A DNA stretch of 64,000 nt from a virus: positions 107,593 through 171,592 of IMG/VR virus record IMGVR_UViG_3300047560_002175; one strand, given 5' to 3'. How positions within the stretch are numbered: the stretch's first letter is position 1; every line of letters starts with the position of its first letter. A model generated the notes under the pieces. It searched no databases. It was given only the letters and a program-made list of their open reading frames with translations, and was not told the origin of the DNA. The position numbers and the translations under genes were made by a program. Below are positions 1-10,995 of the stretch, piece by piece.

Positions 1-249
1 TTTATCAGTGCTACTCATTGAAGTAGTATTATAAGTTAATACAATGGTAGTAGCTTCGTTATTAGCAATAATCGAAGGTGTATATGCCGATGCAGTTAAT
101 GAGCTGTCGGCAAAGTTATAGATCACAGTGTTAGTAGTAACGTTTGTGATCAAGATTAGCTGTTCTCTACGTAAATAGCGGCCAGTAATTGAAACTGTAC
201 GGCTCGCAGGAGTAAAGGTATAAGCTTCTAAAAGAATTCTTTTTGCCAT
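1..249 (-). CDS. Virion-associated protein, N-terminal part only
   Basis: The reading frame starts with ATG at 249 and stays open for 83 codons to the left window edge, so the C-terminus is missing. The product begins MAKRILLEAYTFTPASRTV and then reads as alternating beta-type sequence rich in Thr, Ser and Asn (VTTNTVIYNFADSS), as in fibre or baseplate-associated proteins. It lies downstream of the 262-591 gene on the same strand, in a block of virion genes. I do not recognise a named family; the virion assignment is inferred from composition and context. Confidence 0.6.
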   Translation of the reverse strand, partial: MAKRILLEAYTFTPASRTVSITGRYLRREQLILITNVTTNTVIYNFADSSLTASAYTPSIIANNEATTIVLTYNTTSMSSTDK

Positions 250-261
250 TTGTATGTCCTA

Positions 262-591
262 TTATTTTGGTTTTGTAGATGTCGTTGTTGTAGTTTTTTC
301 TTCAACTGGAGCAGCTTCTTCAACTGGAGCAGCTTCTTCAACTACAGGATCAGTTTCTTCAACTGGAGCAGTTTCACTGACTGGAGCACCTGGGACATCG
401 ATCAACCATTCAAACCCATTAACATTAACATCGTGTTGAACTGCAAAAATAATTTTGCCTTGGTAATTTAAAATGTGGCAATCTCCACCAGTTAATCGAG
501 CACTACGATCCATTGCGTCTGCTAACGATAACCCAACTACTTCGTAAAAGTGCGTGTGGTTAGGAAATGCAGCATTTAATTCGTCAAACAT
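262..591 (-). CDS. Small acidic-tailed protein with APVEE repeats
   Basis: About 109 residues. The globular first part (MFDELNAAFPNHTHFYEVVG, then LTGGDCHILNYQGKIIFAVQ) is followed by a low-complexity tail of APVEE/APVEEA repeats ending in KTTTTTSTKPK. I chose the ATG at 591 because GAGGAT sits seven bases upstream. An ATG at 606 would leave almost no leader after the late-promoter-like element at 620-627. The acidic repetitive tail looks like a flexible linker. Function unknown; probably virion-related by position. Confidence 0.65.
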   Translation of the reverse strand: MFDELNAAFPNHTHFYEVVGLSLADAMDRSARLTGGDCHILNYQGKIIFAVQHDVNVNGFEWLIDVPGAPVSETAPVEETDPVVEEAAPVEEAAPVEEKTTTTTSTKPK

Positions 592-619
592 AATTTTTAT
601 CCTCATATATTTTGTAATA

Positions 620-627
620 GTATTTAG
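620..627 (-). promoter_or_regulatory. T4-type late promoter element CTAAATAC
   Basis: On the minus strand the bases read CTAAATAC, close to the T4 late -10 element TATAAATA(C). It lies about 30 bases upstream of the ATG at 591 and abuts the stop codon of the giant gene at 628. The same element recurs before many other minus-strand virion genes in this window. Confidence 0.55.
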
Positions 628-3600
628 CTAATTCCAGAATTGAATAGTTTCTTTTTTCTGGGTGCTAACTCCGTCCCCGTTCATGATTGTATGGTAATTT
701 GATGTAATAAACTTGTCAACTCGTCCTCTACTATCTATCATAATACGGGTCATATCGTTAAATCTAATTTTAGTTCCGATACCTTTTTCTGCTACTGTTT
801 CAACTTTAGGTGCAAGTACAGTATTTAAGAAACTGTTATCAGCTCTTATAATATTATATTTTACTCCAGTGTTAACAGTAAACTTATTGATATCACTTGT
901 TAATTTAACAACTTGTTTTGATAACGTACTCCAAATTGGTGATTCAAATACTGGAATACTTCTCGATTTAAATATATTTATTCTAGGAGTTCTATTATTG
1001 TTAGTAAATGTAGAAACAGATTGATTAACTGTTTTACCCCATACAAAGAACATACCTGATGTACTTGGTAAATCATATGGATTCTTAATAATCACCGAAT
1101 CAGCTGATACAGATTCAATTGAGAATATTCTATCATACCCTGAGTTAGGTTGTAATATTCTAATATACCTACTGTCAATTGTCATTGGTATAGGGTTAAT
1201 ATACAATGTAACGTATGCTGCTGACGAATCAATTATTGAAAGTATATCATTGCGTTCTTCAAATGCATACCACTCTGCAATTGTTGGTAACGTACTTCTT
1301 CCATTTATACCGTTTACATAAATTGGCACATTTGACCATGATAGATAAGATGAAACAGTAGTTGATTCTACTTCTTTACTAACATAACTTTCAATAGAAG
1401 TTAGTTTAGTTGCTGATACTACTTTACTAACTGTAAACTTATTAGGTTCACCTTTAGCGTTATAAGTAATTGCAGTTGAGTTAACAGTAAACTTGTTTGG
1501 CTCACCTCGAATACCTGTTTTAGGTAATGTTACTGAACTCAATGAATTGTTATTTCTTAACTCTCCAACATTATGGAATAATGCTTTATTAAGTGGTTTA
1601 ATTCTTGAATAATACAAATTCTCTTTAGGTGATACAGGCGGTGCAATAGTTACTACTAAATCCTGTGGATAGATTGACGATACTGCTTTTTCAATATATA
1701 AATTATCGGTTACATATAAATCAGTAGGTTGTGGAATTGTTATTGAATTTGTAGTACCTGCAATTACTGTAACATATATCGAATATGGGTAATTTGTTAT
1801 TTTAACCAAACTTCCTGTTGGGAATGGTACAAATGTTTGTGCATCAAAATATAATGTTTTAACAGTATTAACACCAGTTAAGTAATGTAGTATATCGTTT
1901 TCGTTTGCATACCAATTTGCAGTATCTGTAGAAGTCGTAGTAGTATCAACACTTTGTAAACTTACTCTTATTTTAAAATCACCTGGGATAGTATCTGCAG
2001 GGAACACTTCTAATCGATCAGTTTTTGAAACACCAATAGCACCAAGTGATACTGAATTATAGAAAGATACCCCTCGTAAGTTTGGTTGGTTTTCCGCAGC
2101 AAATAAGTTTTCTCTTGGTAATGTTGACTGCCGTATAATACCTTGTGGCATTAAGACTGATGATGCATAGTCTTTAGAATATACAGGAGACGTTACACTA
2201 ACAATTCTAATTGGCCCTTTTGGAAAATTAGGAATTGAATTTATTGTAATTGAAAACAAAGTAGAATCAATTACTTCAACTACTTCGCTAAAACTACCAT
2301 CTACTTGTTCAATTTTAACAAAATGTCCAGTATAGAAACGCTTATCAACACCTTCAAATGCAAAGAACAATGTTCTCGTTGTTCCAACATTATCAACTAC
2401 TTCTGAGATTACATTAGTATATTCAAATATCAACCAATCAATAATACTTGATTTTGATTCATTGAAAAGATTAACTGAAACATTAGTTGGTACGTTGTAA
2501 TAGTTGTTTAATGATGCAGGATCTGGTTTAATTCTTAAATCAAATAATGCTTCGTTTGGTGCTGATAATCTAACACCAATACCTAAATTAACAATACCAG
2601 TTGGGAAGTAAATTGGGAACATATTTGGATTAGCAGTAACAGATTCGTTACGACCAAACTTCAATGTTGGTAACTGATCAGCAAGTCGTTTGTTATCAGT
2701 TGATTTACCATATTTCCCAGATGCCATAGTTGCATAAAACAGATTCTCGCTTGGAGTACTTGGTTTAGTATTAACTATAACAGTTCTTTGATCAGTTGTT
2801 GATATTATAATGTTTGATAATATGTTAGAAAGATCAGGTTTTACTACAAACTTAGATGTAGAAAAATTAACTTTTGGTGATTCAAGTATTACATTATTAG
2901 GTACTGTGAATCGATCAACTTTATTAGTTTTTAAAATAGCTTGATCAGCTGTTAATTTCAGTAATTGCGATACTGGGTTTGAAACTGGTGTTTCTGTAGT
3001 AGTATAGCTTGCTGATTTAAACTTAGAAATACTGTAGATATTATTATTGTCTGTATAACTAACAGTTGCATCAACTGAATCAAAGCCCCATTGCATAAAC
3101 ATGTTAGAAATACTTGGAAAATCAATCGGTTTAACAATTGTAATTGAGTTTGCAGTATTTGAAATTAATGTTACAGTTTGAGAATATCCAGTGTCTTTTA
3201 TCAATCGAACTGAAATATTATTGTATATAGTTGGCATAAAGATGTCGGTAAAATACAATGTAATATTTGGCGATGATAAGTTTGTTGTTGTTAATTTATC
3301 AAATTCAAATGCATACCATGCTGCAGTATTTGCAGAATTAGAATTTGTACCAATTATAGCAACTGGTGTATTCCATTTAATAACAGGTGTAGTTACAATT
3401 GATTTAACTTCTCTTGATGCATATGATTTATCGCTTGCAAGTTTAAATAATTGCTGTCTGATATCACCTTTTGATGTTGAAACACTATTTGTTGTTGTGG
3501 CTGCATTATAAGTCTTAGCAGAACGTAATACTGGACTTATTAACCCATAGAACAAGTTTTCTCTTGCATTAACCGGCGGACGAGTAGCATCAAATACCAA

Positions 3601-6600
3601 TGATTGTGGGAAGTACGATGGACTTGAACTGTAAATCGATGTTCCTGCATTAGTTGTAATAAATGCAGATGTTTTTACAAATGATATTGTTGAAAACGTA
3701 GTTGCTGTAACTTGTACAGGATATGTTCCACCGTCTATCATTGATATAGTTACCGTAGAGTTTAATCTGAAAATGTACGATTGCTGTGTAGCAAATGATA
3801 CCGTAGTTCCAAAGTAAATGTACAATTCAGAATCTGGAATGTTATCATTTAGAATGGTTATACTTGTAGCAGTTGACGAAAGTACATTAACAGTTTTGAA
3901 ATATCCAGTATCATATTTTATTAAAGTAACGGTTGATCCAATAGTTCTTCCAGTTGTATTTGTAAATGTTAGTGTGATATTTACAGGTGCTGCAAGTGGA
4001 GTTATTGTTAAAATATCTGAATCATAAGTATACCAAGTGCTAACATTGTTTAAGGTTGATTTAGTTCTACCTGAAATTAATATAGCAGTATCTACCGATG
4101 TAATAACTGGTGTTAAGTTTTCAATAACTCCTTTAACATTCTCAAATACTTCTAATCTTGGTTTAACTTGATACGAGATTGTATCACCTCTAACTACTGT
4201 TGATTGGTTAACTTTTGAAGTAGTGAATACAGGTGTTGCATCCGATCTTAAAACTGTGCTAATTCTTGTACTACTAATTTTTGGTGTTTCAAACACTACT
4301 GTATTAGTGATTGGTGTTTTTAGCTGTTTAAATGTTACAACCTTAAATGAAGTGTTATCGCTTCTTACAACAATACTTGGTGATGTTTTATTCACTAATG
4401 GCACTATACCTGCACTGGCTAATTTTGCAGGTGGGCTTTTAAGAATAAATGGTATAACATTTGTATCAAAGTAGCTAACAGTTTCAGTTGTAGTATTTGT
4501 ACCCATTAACATATACATTCCAGATATAGTTGGGAATGCAATAGGCATTGCAATGGTTACTGATGATGTTGTGTATGAAATTAGATCAAATATTCTATCA
4601 TAGTTTTCAGCCGGTAAAATTATACGAATTTTATCAATTTTAAAATTACGTGTATTTGAAAAATACAAGGTCAATGTATTTTCCATAGAATCGTATGTTT
4701 TTATTGTATTGTATAAATCGTCACGTAAGTACCAGTTAGCTACAGATGGTGTTGTGCTTATTCCACTTCTACCAGAAATATAAAATACATCAGATAACCA
4801 TTTTACAGTTGGTGTTGTAACTACAGTTGAAACTGTTTTAGATGCATAGTTTTGTACTGATGTAAGTTTAGTAGTTGACGTAGTCTTACCAACCGCTAGT
4901 GTAGTTTGATCTTGCGCAAGTGTACGATTATAATCATTAACAAATACCGAAGTTGGTAATGTTCTTGATAACAATTTATAATACGTATCGTGCGGAGCAT
5001 GTCCTGTAGCAGAAGAAGTTTGCCATCCAGGATATACAAATGGACTTGCATTAGTAACTGTTACAATTGAATTTGTAGTATCGTAGAATCTTGATTTAAC
5101 AAATGTAACCGAATAACTTGTATTGCTCACAACTGGAAATGACAATGCATAGTTATACGTGTTTGATGCTACTTTAACATAAGTTCCAAATCCATTACCA
5201 ATATAGGATGGGAATATAGCAGTTGAGTTAATATAAATGTGTAAGTTTGAAGTACTTGTTAAATCATCTGATGTTGCAATAGTAACACTATCGGTTGTTG
5301 ATGAAATAACAGGAACTACTTTAAAATACCCAGTTGTATAATTTATTAAGGTAATAGATGAACCAATGCTATATGTAGTTGGACCAAAATATAAAGTAAC
5401 AGTTGCACTTGGTGCAAGATTTGTTAATTTGAAAATATTAGATTCAGTTGTATACCAAGAAATTACATTAGTTGTATAGGTTGCTGATCTTCCAATAATT
5501 GGAATAGTATTTTCAATAGTTTGTGTAACATTAATCGGTTGATCATATGTAAACCCAATGTTATCAAATGTTTCTAATCTTGGTTTAGCTTGATATGCAA
5601 TCGAATCACCTCGCAGCATCGTTTGAAGTAATACTTTTGATACCTGTGGTACTGATGTTTCAACAAAACTTTTTACAGCAAACTTCTCAACAATTGGTGT
5701 TTGATTAGTATTAGTGTATGTAACTGTTTCAATATTAGTTGATGTACCCCATATTGCATACATTCCATTAATGGGTGGGAAATTCCCTGGATTTGTAATT
5801 GTTACTGAGTTAACAGTAGATGAAACAATTGTAAAAATTTGACTGTAACTTACTGTAGGTTGCATAATACGGATCTTATCACCTATCAAAGGATAAGGTG
5901 TAGGACCGTAATATAATGTTATAGTGTTACCAAGATCAGTTGTAGTTATAAAGGTATTTGATTCAAATGCATACCATCTTTGAATAGAAGGATTAGTACT
6001 AATGCCTTTAATACCAGTTATTGGAGTATTTGATCCCCAAATAACTGTAGGTGTTGATACAGTTGATGCCACACCTTTACTTGGATACATTTTATCAACT
6101 GATACTACCTTAGCAATTTGTTTTGCTAAATTACCAGATGTAACTGTTGTTTTATCGGCAATAACTTTAACTGAAATCGATGTACTGCTAACTTTAATTT
6201 TACTTGGTTCTCCAGTTACTACAATTGCTTTTAATTTTACACTGTTAGATGGTAGTTGTACAGGTGCATCTCTTAATATAGTCAATTGTTTAGTAACATT
6301 TGAAACTGCTGGAATCTCAAACGTCTGTATATTTGATGCTTTAAATAACTTAACAATGTTGATTGAATCGTTAGCAGTGTAAGATACTGAAGTAGTAGTT
6401 ACATCTTGTCCCCAAACAAAATACAATCCGGTAATAGCTGGGAAATTTCCAGGATCTTGAATTGTAATTGAGTCATATGTAGATGAAACTGGTATAAAGA
6501 CTTTATCGTAACTAGTTGCAGTATTTCTAATTCTTACTCGATTAGTTTTGTTACGTATATTAGATGGGTTAAAGTATAACGTAATATAATCTGAAACAAT

Positions 6601-9600
6601 AGTAGTTGAAACGAATGTATTTTTTTCAAATGCATATACATTAGCAATAGATGGATTTGTGCTAAACCCAGTTCTACCAGTAATATAAATTAGTTCATCA
6701 TACCATATTGGAGCAGTTGCACTTGTTATAGTTGATAATTCTTTACTTTGATAATTTCCAATTTTAACTGAAGTTAGAGCCAATAATTGTTTAGCAACAT
6801 TGCCTTGTTTAATTTGGTTATTATCATTTGTAAGTTTAACTAGTTGTTTTGCCAATGTTCCGCTTACTGGAGCATCTACTAATTGACCTTGAAACTGTTT
6901 AACTTGTTTAATCAGTGGTACTGAATTTGGATCAGTATAAGTTACATCAGTTTGTGTAGTTGAACGACCCCATGTGAAGTACATTCCTGAGATAGGAGGA
7001 AATTCGCGTGGTGCTTCGATTGTTACTGAGTTAACAGTGGATGACACTACATTAAAGATTTGATTGTATCCAGTGTAAAGTTGTACAACACGAATTTTAT
7101 CACCACCATTATATAAAGTTCTACCTGTGTATAACGTGATGTAATTAGATGCAAGAGCAGTTGGTAAAATGATGTTTAAATCAAACTCGTACCATGCTGC
7201 AACTGATGGATTTGTGCTATGTCCACTAATACCACTAACTGTAATCTGATCTGTATACCATATTACGGTTGGGAATGTTATACTTGTTGCACGTTCTGTA
7301 CTTGCATATTTTCTATCAGATGTAAGTTTGACAATTTGTTTTGCTAAGTTGCCTGAAGTAACAGTTGTTCTATCAGATGCTACTTTAACTGATAGTGTGG
7401 TACTACTTACTTTGATAGCACTTGGTTCAGCTTTAACTATTATTCCTTTTAATTTTACACTATCGGATGACATCTTAGCAAGTGTATCTCTTAGTGAAAT
7501 TTTAGAATTTATTAATATTCCATTAGCAGGAGTTACACTTGATGAACCTAATCCGGCTGAACCTTTGTTTAATGGTCTTAGCATTGAATAGTACAAGTTT
7601 TCTCTTGAATTAGTTGGGATAACAGTAGTTACTACTTGAGATTGTAAGTATACCGAAGCAGTAATTCGTTCTATATACAAGTTATCCATTGGCAATATAG
7701 TTGCTGGTTGTAAGAAACTAATTGAATTGACTGTACCTGTAATTACTGTAGCAGTAATTGACATTAGGTCAGATGATATTTTTACAGTTGTGCCATTAGG
7801 ATATGGAACTGCTAATTGCGTATCAAAGAATAATGTTTTAATAGTTGCAGGCGCAGATGTTGTAGTAATAACATTATTTTCAAACGTATACCACTGTAAT
7901 ATGTTGTTAGTTGCTGTTATTAAGTCAGATGTTTGTCTTGTAGCAAGTAATTTAAAATCACCTGTTATTTTCGTATCTTGGAAAACTTCAAGTCTGTTAG
8001 GTTGGCTAACATTTGTAACACCTGCAGCTCTATTACCAATTGAGTAATTAAATCCACGTAAGTTAGGTAATGTTTCAGTTGCGTACAAGTTTTCTCTTGG
8101 TAATGTAGTTTGAATAACAACACCGTATTGCATTAATTGTGAAGCAACTAATGATCTACTGTATACTGGGTTTGAAACACTAACAATTGTCATACCGCTA
8201 ATACTTGATGGAAAACCATCAACTTTTGCAAATGTTATGCTAAATGGTGTAGTTGATATTAGTTGTACAGTTGCAGAAAATCCACTTGATAACTGTTCAA
8301 TTTTAACATAGTTGTTTTCATAGAATAGTTTAACTAAACCTTGTGTTGGACTATTAAATGTTAATGTCTGTGTTAATCCAGGAGTTGGTGTAGTTGATGC
8401 AACTATTTGATTTTCGTAAATATACCAAGATACAATATCATAGACTGCAGATTGACCAGTAACTGTTACTGGATTACCTTCAACTACATTATTAAAGTTA
8501 GATAACGCATACGATTTAACTGGGTCACTTGGTACAGTAAATTTACTGTTAGCTGTAGGAGAAGTTGAAATCCCAGTTGGAATACCAAGTGGATTCATTT
8601 TTGCATATATTACTACTGGTGTTGCATCACTAGAGTTTCCTGCATTAATATTAGATAAAACGCCGTATACTTCTTTATAAGTTTTTGCACTATATTTTTG
8701 AGGTACTACTTTTGAATAGAAGAAGTAATCACATGGTCTTGATGCAGCACCATTTATAAGAATTGAATTTTGATCAATATAGTAATCAGTTGTAGCATAT
8801 ACCCCTATACCAGTATAGTTGATAGGAGGAAGTTGATCAATTTTAAGTTCGGGCAGTGTTGCAAGTTTATGTTTAAGTTTGGTTACTGTTTCAGTAGACA
8901 GTGCAATGTTATTACCTCTAACACCTAATTTAATCTTTGTTAACGCTGATGCAGGTGTTGCGAATACATGTGTATTTGTAACAGTAAGTTTCATAAGTTT
9001 AGAAACTAGTAATTGCGTTGGTTCAGATCTTACAGTTATTAGTTGTTTAGACATACTGCTCAATGATGATAGAGGATTAGGTGCAATTCCATTAACACTT
9101 CCGGTTAATTTAATAAAATTACCAATGAGTGGAAGAACTGGTAATGATTTAGCAAATATAACCTGCTTGCTTAATTGAGAATAACTAATATCTGCCGATA
9201 CTGTTTTTAATTTTGTAATTGATTTAGACAACCCTGATGACACAGGTGCTTCAAATACTTGAGAAGCTCCTGGTTTGTATTTTGTCATAGGTGACATAGA
9301 AATTACTGTTTTATCGGCTACTAATTTTGCTAATACTTTTTCTAATACAGCTGATCTAAGGTTGTTTCCAGACCCAGTACCTATAATTCGTACTCCAGAT
9401 CGCAATCCAGGGCTTAAATTAAAGTAGTATAGATTTTCTCGAGGATTAACCGGTGTAGTTACTAATGAAACATTTTCTTGAGGAAATACGGATTTTGTAA
9501 AGTTATCAATGTATGTCCCATCAGTAAGGAATGCGTCAGACGTATCTAATATTACTGAATTGTTAGTACCTAATGCCACTGTGAATAATTTTGAATATCC

Positions 9601-10926
9601 ATTTGTATTGTTTCTAAGTCTAATAGTGCTACCAGTTGGAAATGGTATTACGATTTGATTTTCAAAATATACAGTTTTAACTAATACTGCAGATGTGCCA
9701 TATGTTAAAATATCAGAGTCGAATGCATACCAAATACTTGTATTTGGATTTATAGTTATAAGATCAACTGATTGGCCAGTTATTGCAAAATTCTTATCAC
9801 CAGTAAGAGCTTGATGTGTAAATGTTTCTAATTTGCTGTAGCTTGCTAATAAACGAGAATCTGCAAAGAATTGAGAAGTAGAAAATTTTACACCTCTAAA
9901 GTTTGGCAAATTTTCAGATGCAAATAAGTTCTCACGGGCCTTAGTAAGATTAGAAGGAACACCTTTACTTAACATTTCTGACTGCACTACAGATTTTGGA
10001 TATACTTCCATAGTAACATTTACTAATCTCAACGCTCCAGTATTTGTAGTAGGAAACCCGTCAACTACATCAAAAGTAATGCTTGCAACTGATGCTTCTC
10101 TAATTTGTACAATTGCACCAAACCCGGTTGTATCGTATGATATTTTAATTTTTTGATCTTTCTTATATCTTATTGATCCATTTTGAGAATTATCAAAGTA
10201 TAACGTCTGTGTATTAACTACAGTCCGAGGTGATGATGTTAAAATTGCAGATTCTTTAATATACCAATCAACAACATTATACCCTAGATTGTACTGTCCG
10301 TTAATATATATTGGATTGTCAATTTCAGTTGATACGTTGTCAAACCAAGATAATTTAGGTGATACTTCTGGTAAGGTTGTAGTATTAAAGTTGTAATACC
10401 AACGTTTTGCAGATGTTGCTCCAGGTGCTGGAAAAGTAGTTGGTGCAGACGGCACAGGTGTACCTGGAAATAAATCAGTAGTAACGTTTACTAATCTAAG
10501 TCCGGCGGTATTAACTATTGGAAATCCATCAAAGATATCAAAGGTAATACTTATTGGTGTAGATTCTTTAATAGTTACGATCTTGGAAAAACCGTCTCCA
10601 AGATATGTTAGTTTAATATCAGTATTTTTTCGATATAAGATCGCCCCAACTTTATCGGTATTATTAAGATATAAGGTTTGAGTTATAACCGGAGTTCTTA
10701 TTGTTTTTGTAAGAATATTGCTTACACTGCTAAGATACCAATCTGCTACATTATATGCAACATTGTATTGGCTACTTATGTAAGTAGGCGAATCAGTTTC
10801 AACTGGACTGTTTAAATATGTTGATAATTTTCCAAAAACAGATGGAAGATCACATGAAACAAAGCTATCGGTTAATTGAAATGAGTTTGGTGCACCAGGT
10901 GCTGGAAAAATAATATTAGTAGTCAT
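628..10926 (-). CDS. Giant repetitive virion/adhesin-like protein (3,432 aa)
   Basis: The longest gene in the window. Its product is built from many diverged copies of a roughly 90-120-residue beta-rich module with recurring signatures: WYAFESN, TLYFGPT or TLYFN, a basic IRI or KIR strand, YSQIF or YDRIF, SSTVNSVTI, and FPPISGMYFVWG. Modules are joined by linkers such as LAKQLVKLTSD and PRENLFY. This architecture fits a long tail fibre or head/tail decoration; no enzymatic motif was seen. An upstream TTG at 10941 extends the frame, but it lies in the terminator of the preceding gene, so the ATG at 10926 (MTTNIIFPAPG) is the likely start. No transmembrane segment is evident. Virion role is inferred. 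Confidence 0.8.
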   Translation of the reverse strand: MTTNIIFPAPGAPNSFQLTDSFVSCDLPSVFGKLSTYLNSPVETDSPTYISSQYNVAYNVADWYLSSVSNILTKTIRTPVITQTLYLNNTDKVGAILYRKNTDIKLTYLGDGFSKIVTIKESTPISITFDIFDGFPIVNTAGLRLVNVTTDLFPGTPVPSAPTTFPAPGATSAKRWYYNFNTTTLPEVSPKLSWFDNVSTEIDNPIYINGQYNLGYNVVDWYIKESAILTSSPRTVVNTQTLYFDNSQNGSIRYKKDQKIKISYDTTGFGAIVQIREASVASITFDVVDGFPTTNTGALRLVNVTMEVYPKSVVQSEMLSKGVPSNLTKARENLFASENLPNFRGVKFSTSQFFADSRLLASYSKLETFTHQALTGDKNFAITGQSVDLITINPNTSIWYAFDSDILTYGTSAVLVKTVYFENQIVIPFPTGSTIRLRNNTNGYSKLFTVALGTNNSVILDTSDAFLTDGTYIDNFTKSVFPQENVSLVTTPVNPRENLYYFNLSPGLRSGVRIIGTGSGNNLRSAVLEKVLAKLVADKTVISMSPMTKYKPGASQVFEAPVSSGLSKSITKLKTVSADISYSQLSKQVIFAKSLPVLPLIGNFIKLTGSVNGIAPNPLSSLSSMSKQLITVRSEPTQLLVSKLMKLTVTNTHVFATPASALTKIKLGVRGNNIALSTETVTKLKHKLATLPELKIDQLPPINYTGIGVYATTDYYIDQNSILINGAASRPCDYFFYSKVVPQKYSAKTYKEVYGVLSNINAGNSSDATPVVIYAKMNPLGIPTGISTSPTANSKFTVPSDPVKSYALSNFNNVVEGNPVTVTGQSAVYDIVSWYIYENQIVASTTPTPGLTQTLTFNSPTQGLVKLFYENNYVKIEQLSSGFSATVQLISTTPFSITFAKVDGFPSSISGMTIVSVSNPVYSRSLVASQLMQYGVVIQTTLPRENLYATETLPNLRGFNYSIGNRAAGVTNVSQPNRLEVFQDTKITGDFKLLATRQTSDLITATNNILQWYTFENNVITTTSAPATIKTLFFDTQLAVPYPNGTTVKISSDLMSITATVITGTVNSISFLQPATILPMDNLYIERITASVYLQSQVVTTVIPTNSRENLYYSMLRPLNKGSAGLGSSSVTPANGILINSKISLRDTLAKMSSDSVKLKGIIVKAEPSAIKVSSTTLSVKVASDRTTVTSGNLAKQIVKLTSDRKYASTERATSITFPTVIWYTDQITVSGISGHSTNPSVAAWYEFDLNIILPTALASNYITLYTGRTLYNGGDKIRVVQLYTGYNQIFNVVSSTVNSVTIEAPREFPPISGMYFTWGRSTTQTDVTYTDPNSVPLIKQVKQFQGQLVDAPVSGTLAKQLVKLTNDNNQIKQGNVAKQLLALTSVKIGNYQSKELSTITSATAPIWYDELIYITGRTGFSTNPSIANVYAFEKNTFVSTTIVSDYITLYFNPSNIRNKTNRVRIRNTATSYDKVFIPVSSTYDSITIQDPGNFPAITGLYFVWGQDVTTTSVSYTANDSINIVKLFKASNIQTFEIPAVSNVTKQLTILRDAPVQLPSNSVKLKAIVVTGEPSKIKVSSTSISVKVIADKTTVTSGNLAKQIAKVVSVDKMYPSKGVASTVSTPTVIWGSNTPITGIKGISTNPSIQRWYAFESNTFITTTDLGNTITLYYGPTPYPLIGDKIRIMQPTVSYSQIFTIVSSTVNSVTITNPGNFPPINGMYAIWGTSTNIETVTYTNTNQTPIVEKFAVKSFVETSVPQVSKVLLQTMLRGDSIAYQAKPRLETFDNIGFTYDQPINVTQTIENTIPIIGRSATYTTNVISWYTTESNIFKLTNLAPSATVTLYFGPTTYSIGSSITLINYTTGYFKVVPVISSTTDSVTIATSDDLTSTSNLHIYINSTAIFPSYIGNGFGTYVKVASNTYNYALSFPVVSNTSYSVTFVKSRFYDTTNSIVTVTNASPFVYPGWQTSSATGHAPHDTYYKLLSRTLPTSVFVNDYNRTLAQDQTTLAVGKTTSTTKLTSVQNYASKTVSTVVTTPTVKWLSDVFYISGRSGISTTPSVANWYLRDDLYNTIKTYDSMENTLTLYFSNTRNFKIDKIRIILPAENYDRIFDLISYTTSSVTIAMPIAFPTISGMYMLMGTNTTTETVSYFDTNVIPFILKSPPAKLASAGIVPLVNKTSPSIVVRSDNTSFKVVTFKQLKTPITNTVVFETPKISSTRISTVLRSDATPVFTTSKVNQSTVVRGDTISYQVKPRLEVFENVKGVIENLTPVITSVDTAILISGRTKSTLNNVSTWYTYDSDILTITPLAAPVNITLTFTNTTGRTIGSTVTLIKYDTGYFKTVNVLSSTATSITILNDNIPDSELYIYFGTTVSFATQQSYIFRLNSTVTISMIDGGTYPVQVTATTFSTISFVKTSAFITTNAGTSIYSSSPSYFPQSLVFDATRPPVNARENLFYGLISPVLRSAKTYNAATTTNSVSTSKGDIRQQLFKLASDKSYASREVKSIVTTPVIKWNTPVAIIGTNSNSANTAAWYAFEFDKLTTTNLSSPNITLYFTDIFMPTIYNNISVRLIKDTGYSQTVTLISNTANSITIVKPIDFPSISNMFMQWGFDSVDATVSYTDNNNIYSISKFKSASYTTTETPVSNPVSQLLKLTADQAILKTNKVDRFTVPNNVILESPKVNFSTSKFVVKPDLSNILSNIIISTTDQRTVIVNTKPSTPSENLFYATMASGKYGKSTDNKRLADQLPTLKFGRNESVTANPNMFPIYFPTGIVNLGIGVRLSAPNEALFDLRIKPDPASLNNYYNVPTNVSVNLFNESKSSIIDWLIFEYTNVISEVVDNVGTTRTLFFAFEGVDKRFYTGHFVKIEQVDGSFSEVVEVIDSTLFSITINSIPNFPKGPIRIVSVTSPVYSKDYASSVLMPQGIIRQSTLPRENLFAAENQPNLRGVSFYNSVSLGAIGVSKTDRLEVFPADTIPGDFKIRVSLQSVDTTTTSTDTANWYANENDILHYLTGVNTVKTLYFDAQTFVPFPTGSLVKITNYPYSIYVTVIAGTTNSITIPQPTDLYVTDNLYIEKAVSSIYPQDLVVTIAPPVSPKENLYYSRIKPLNKALFHNVGELRNNNSLSSVTLPKTGIRGEPNKFTVNSTAITYNAKGEPNKFTVSKVVSATKLTSIESYVSKEVESTTVSSYLSWSNVPIYVNGINGRSTLPTIAEWYAFEERNDILSIIDSSAAYVTLYINPIPMTIDSRYIRILQPNSGYDRIFSIESVSADSVIIKNPYDLPSTSGMFFVWGKTVNQSVSTFTNNNRTPRINIFKSRSIPVFESPIWSTLSKQVVKLTSDINKFTVNTGVKYNIIRADNSFLNTVLAPKVETVAEKGIGTKIRFNDMTRIMIDSRGRVDKFITSNYHTIMNGDGVSTQKKETIQFWN

Positions 10927-10939
10927 GTTATTATTTACC

Positions 10940-10970
10940 AAAAAAATAGCTGCGGGTTAGGCAGCTATTT
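10940..10970 (-). terminator. Rho-independent terminator after the 1,021-aa virion gene
   Basis: Read on the minus strand, a perfect 10-bp stem (AAATAGCTGC with GCAGCTATTT, 7-base loop) is followed by seven T residues. It separates the 10996-14061 gene from the giant gene and excludes the upstream TTG as the start of the latter. Confidence 0.9.
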
Positions 10971-10995
10971 CTTGTTTACCTAAACAACTGGTAAA

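Noticed and set aside
713-9178. Plus-strand open frames opposite the 3,432-aa gene
   Set aside because: Shadows of a long, AT-rich, Thr/Ser-coding gene; no start signals or families.
10927-10941. TTG start for the giant virion gene
   Set aside because: It lies in the T run of the preceding terminator; the ATG at 10926 follows.
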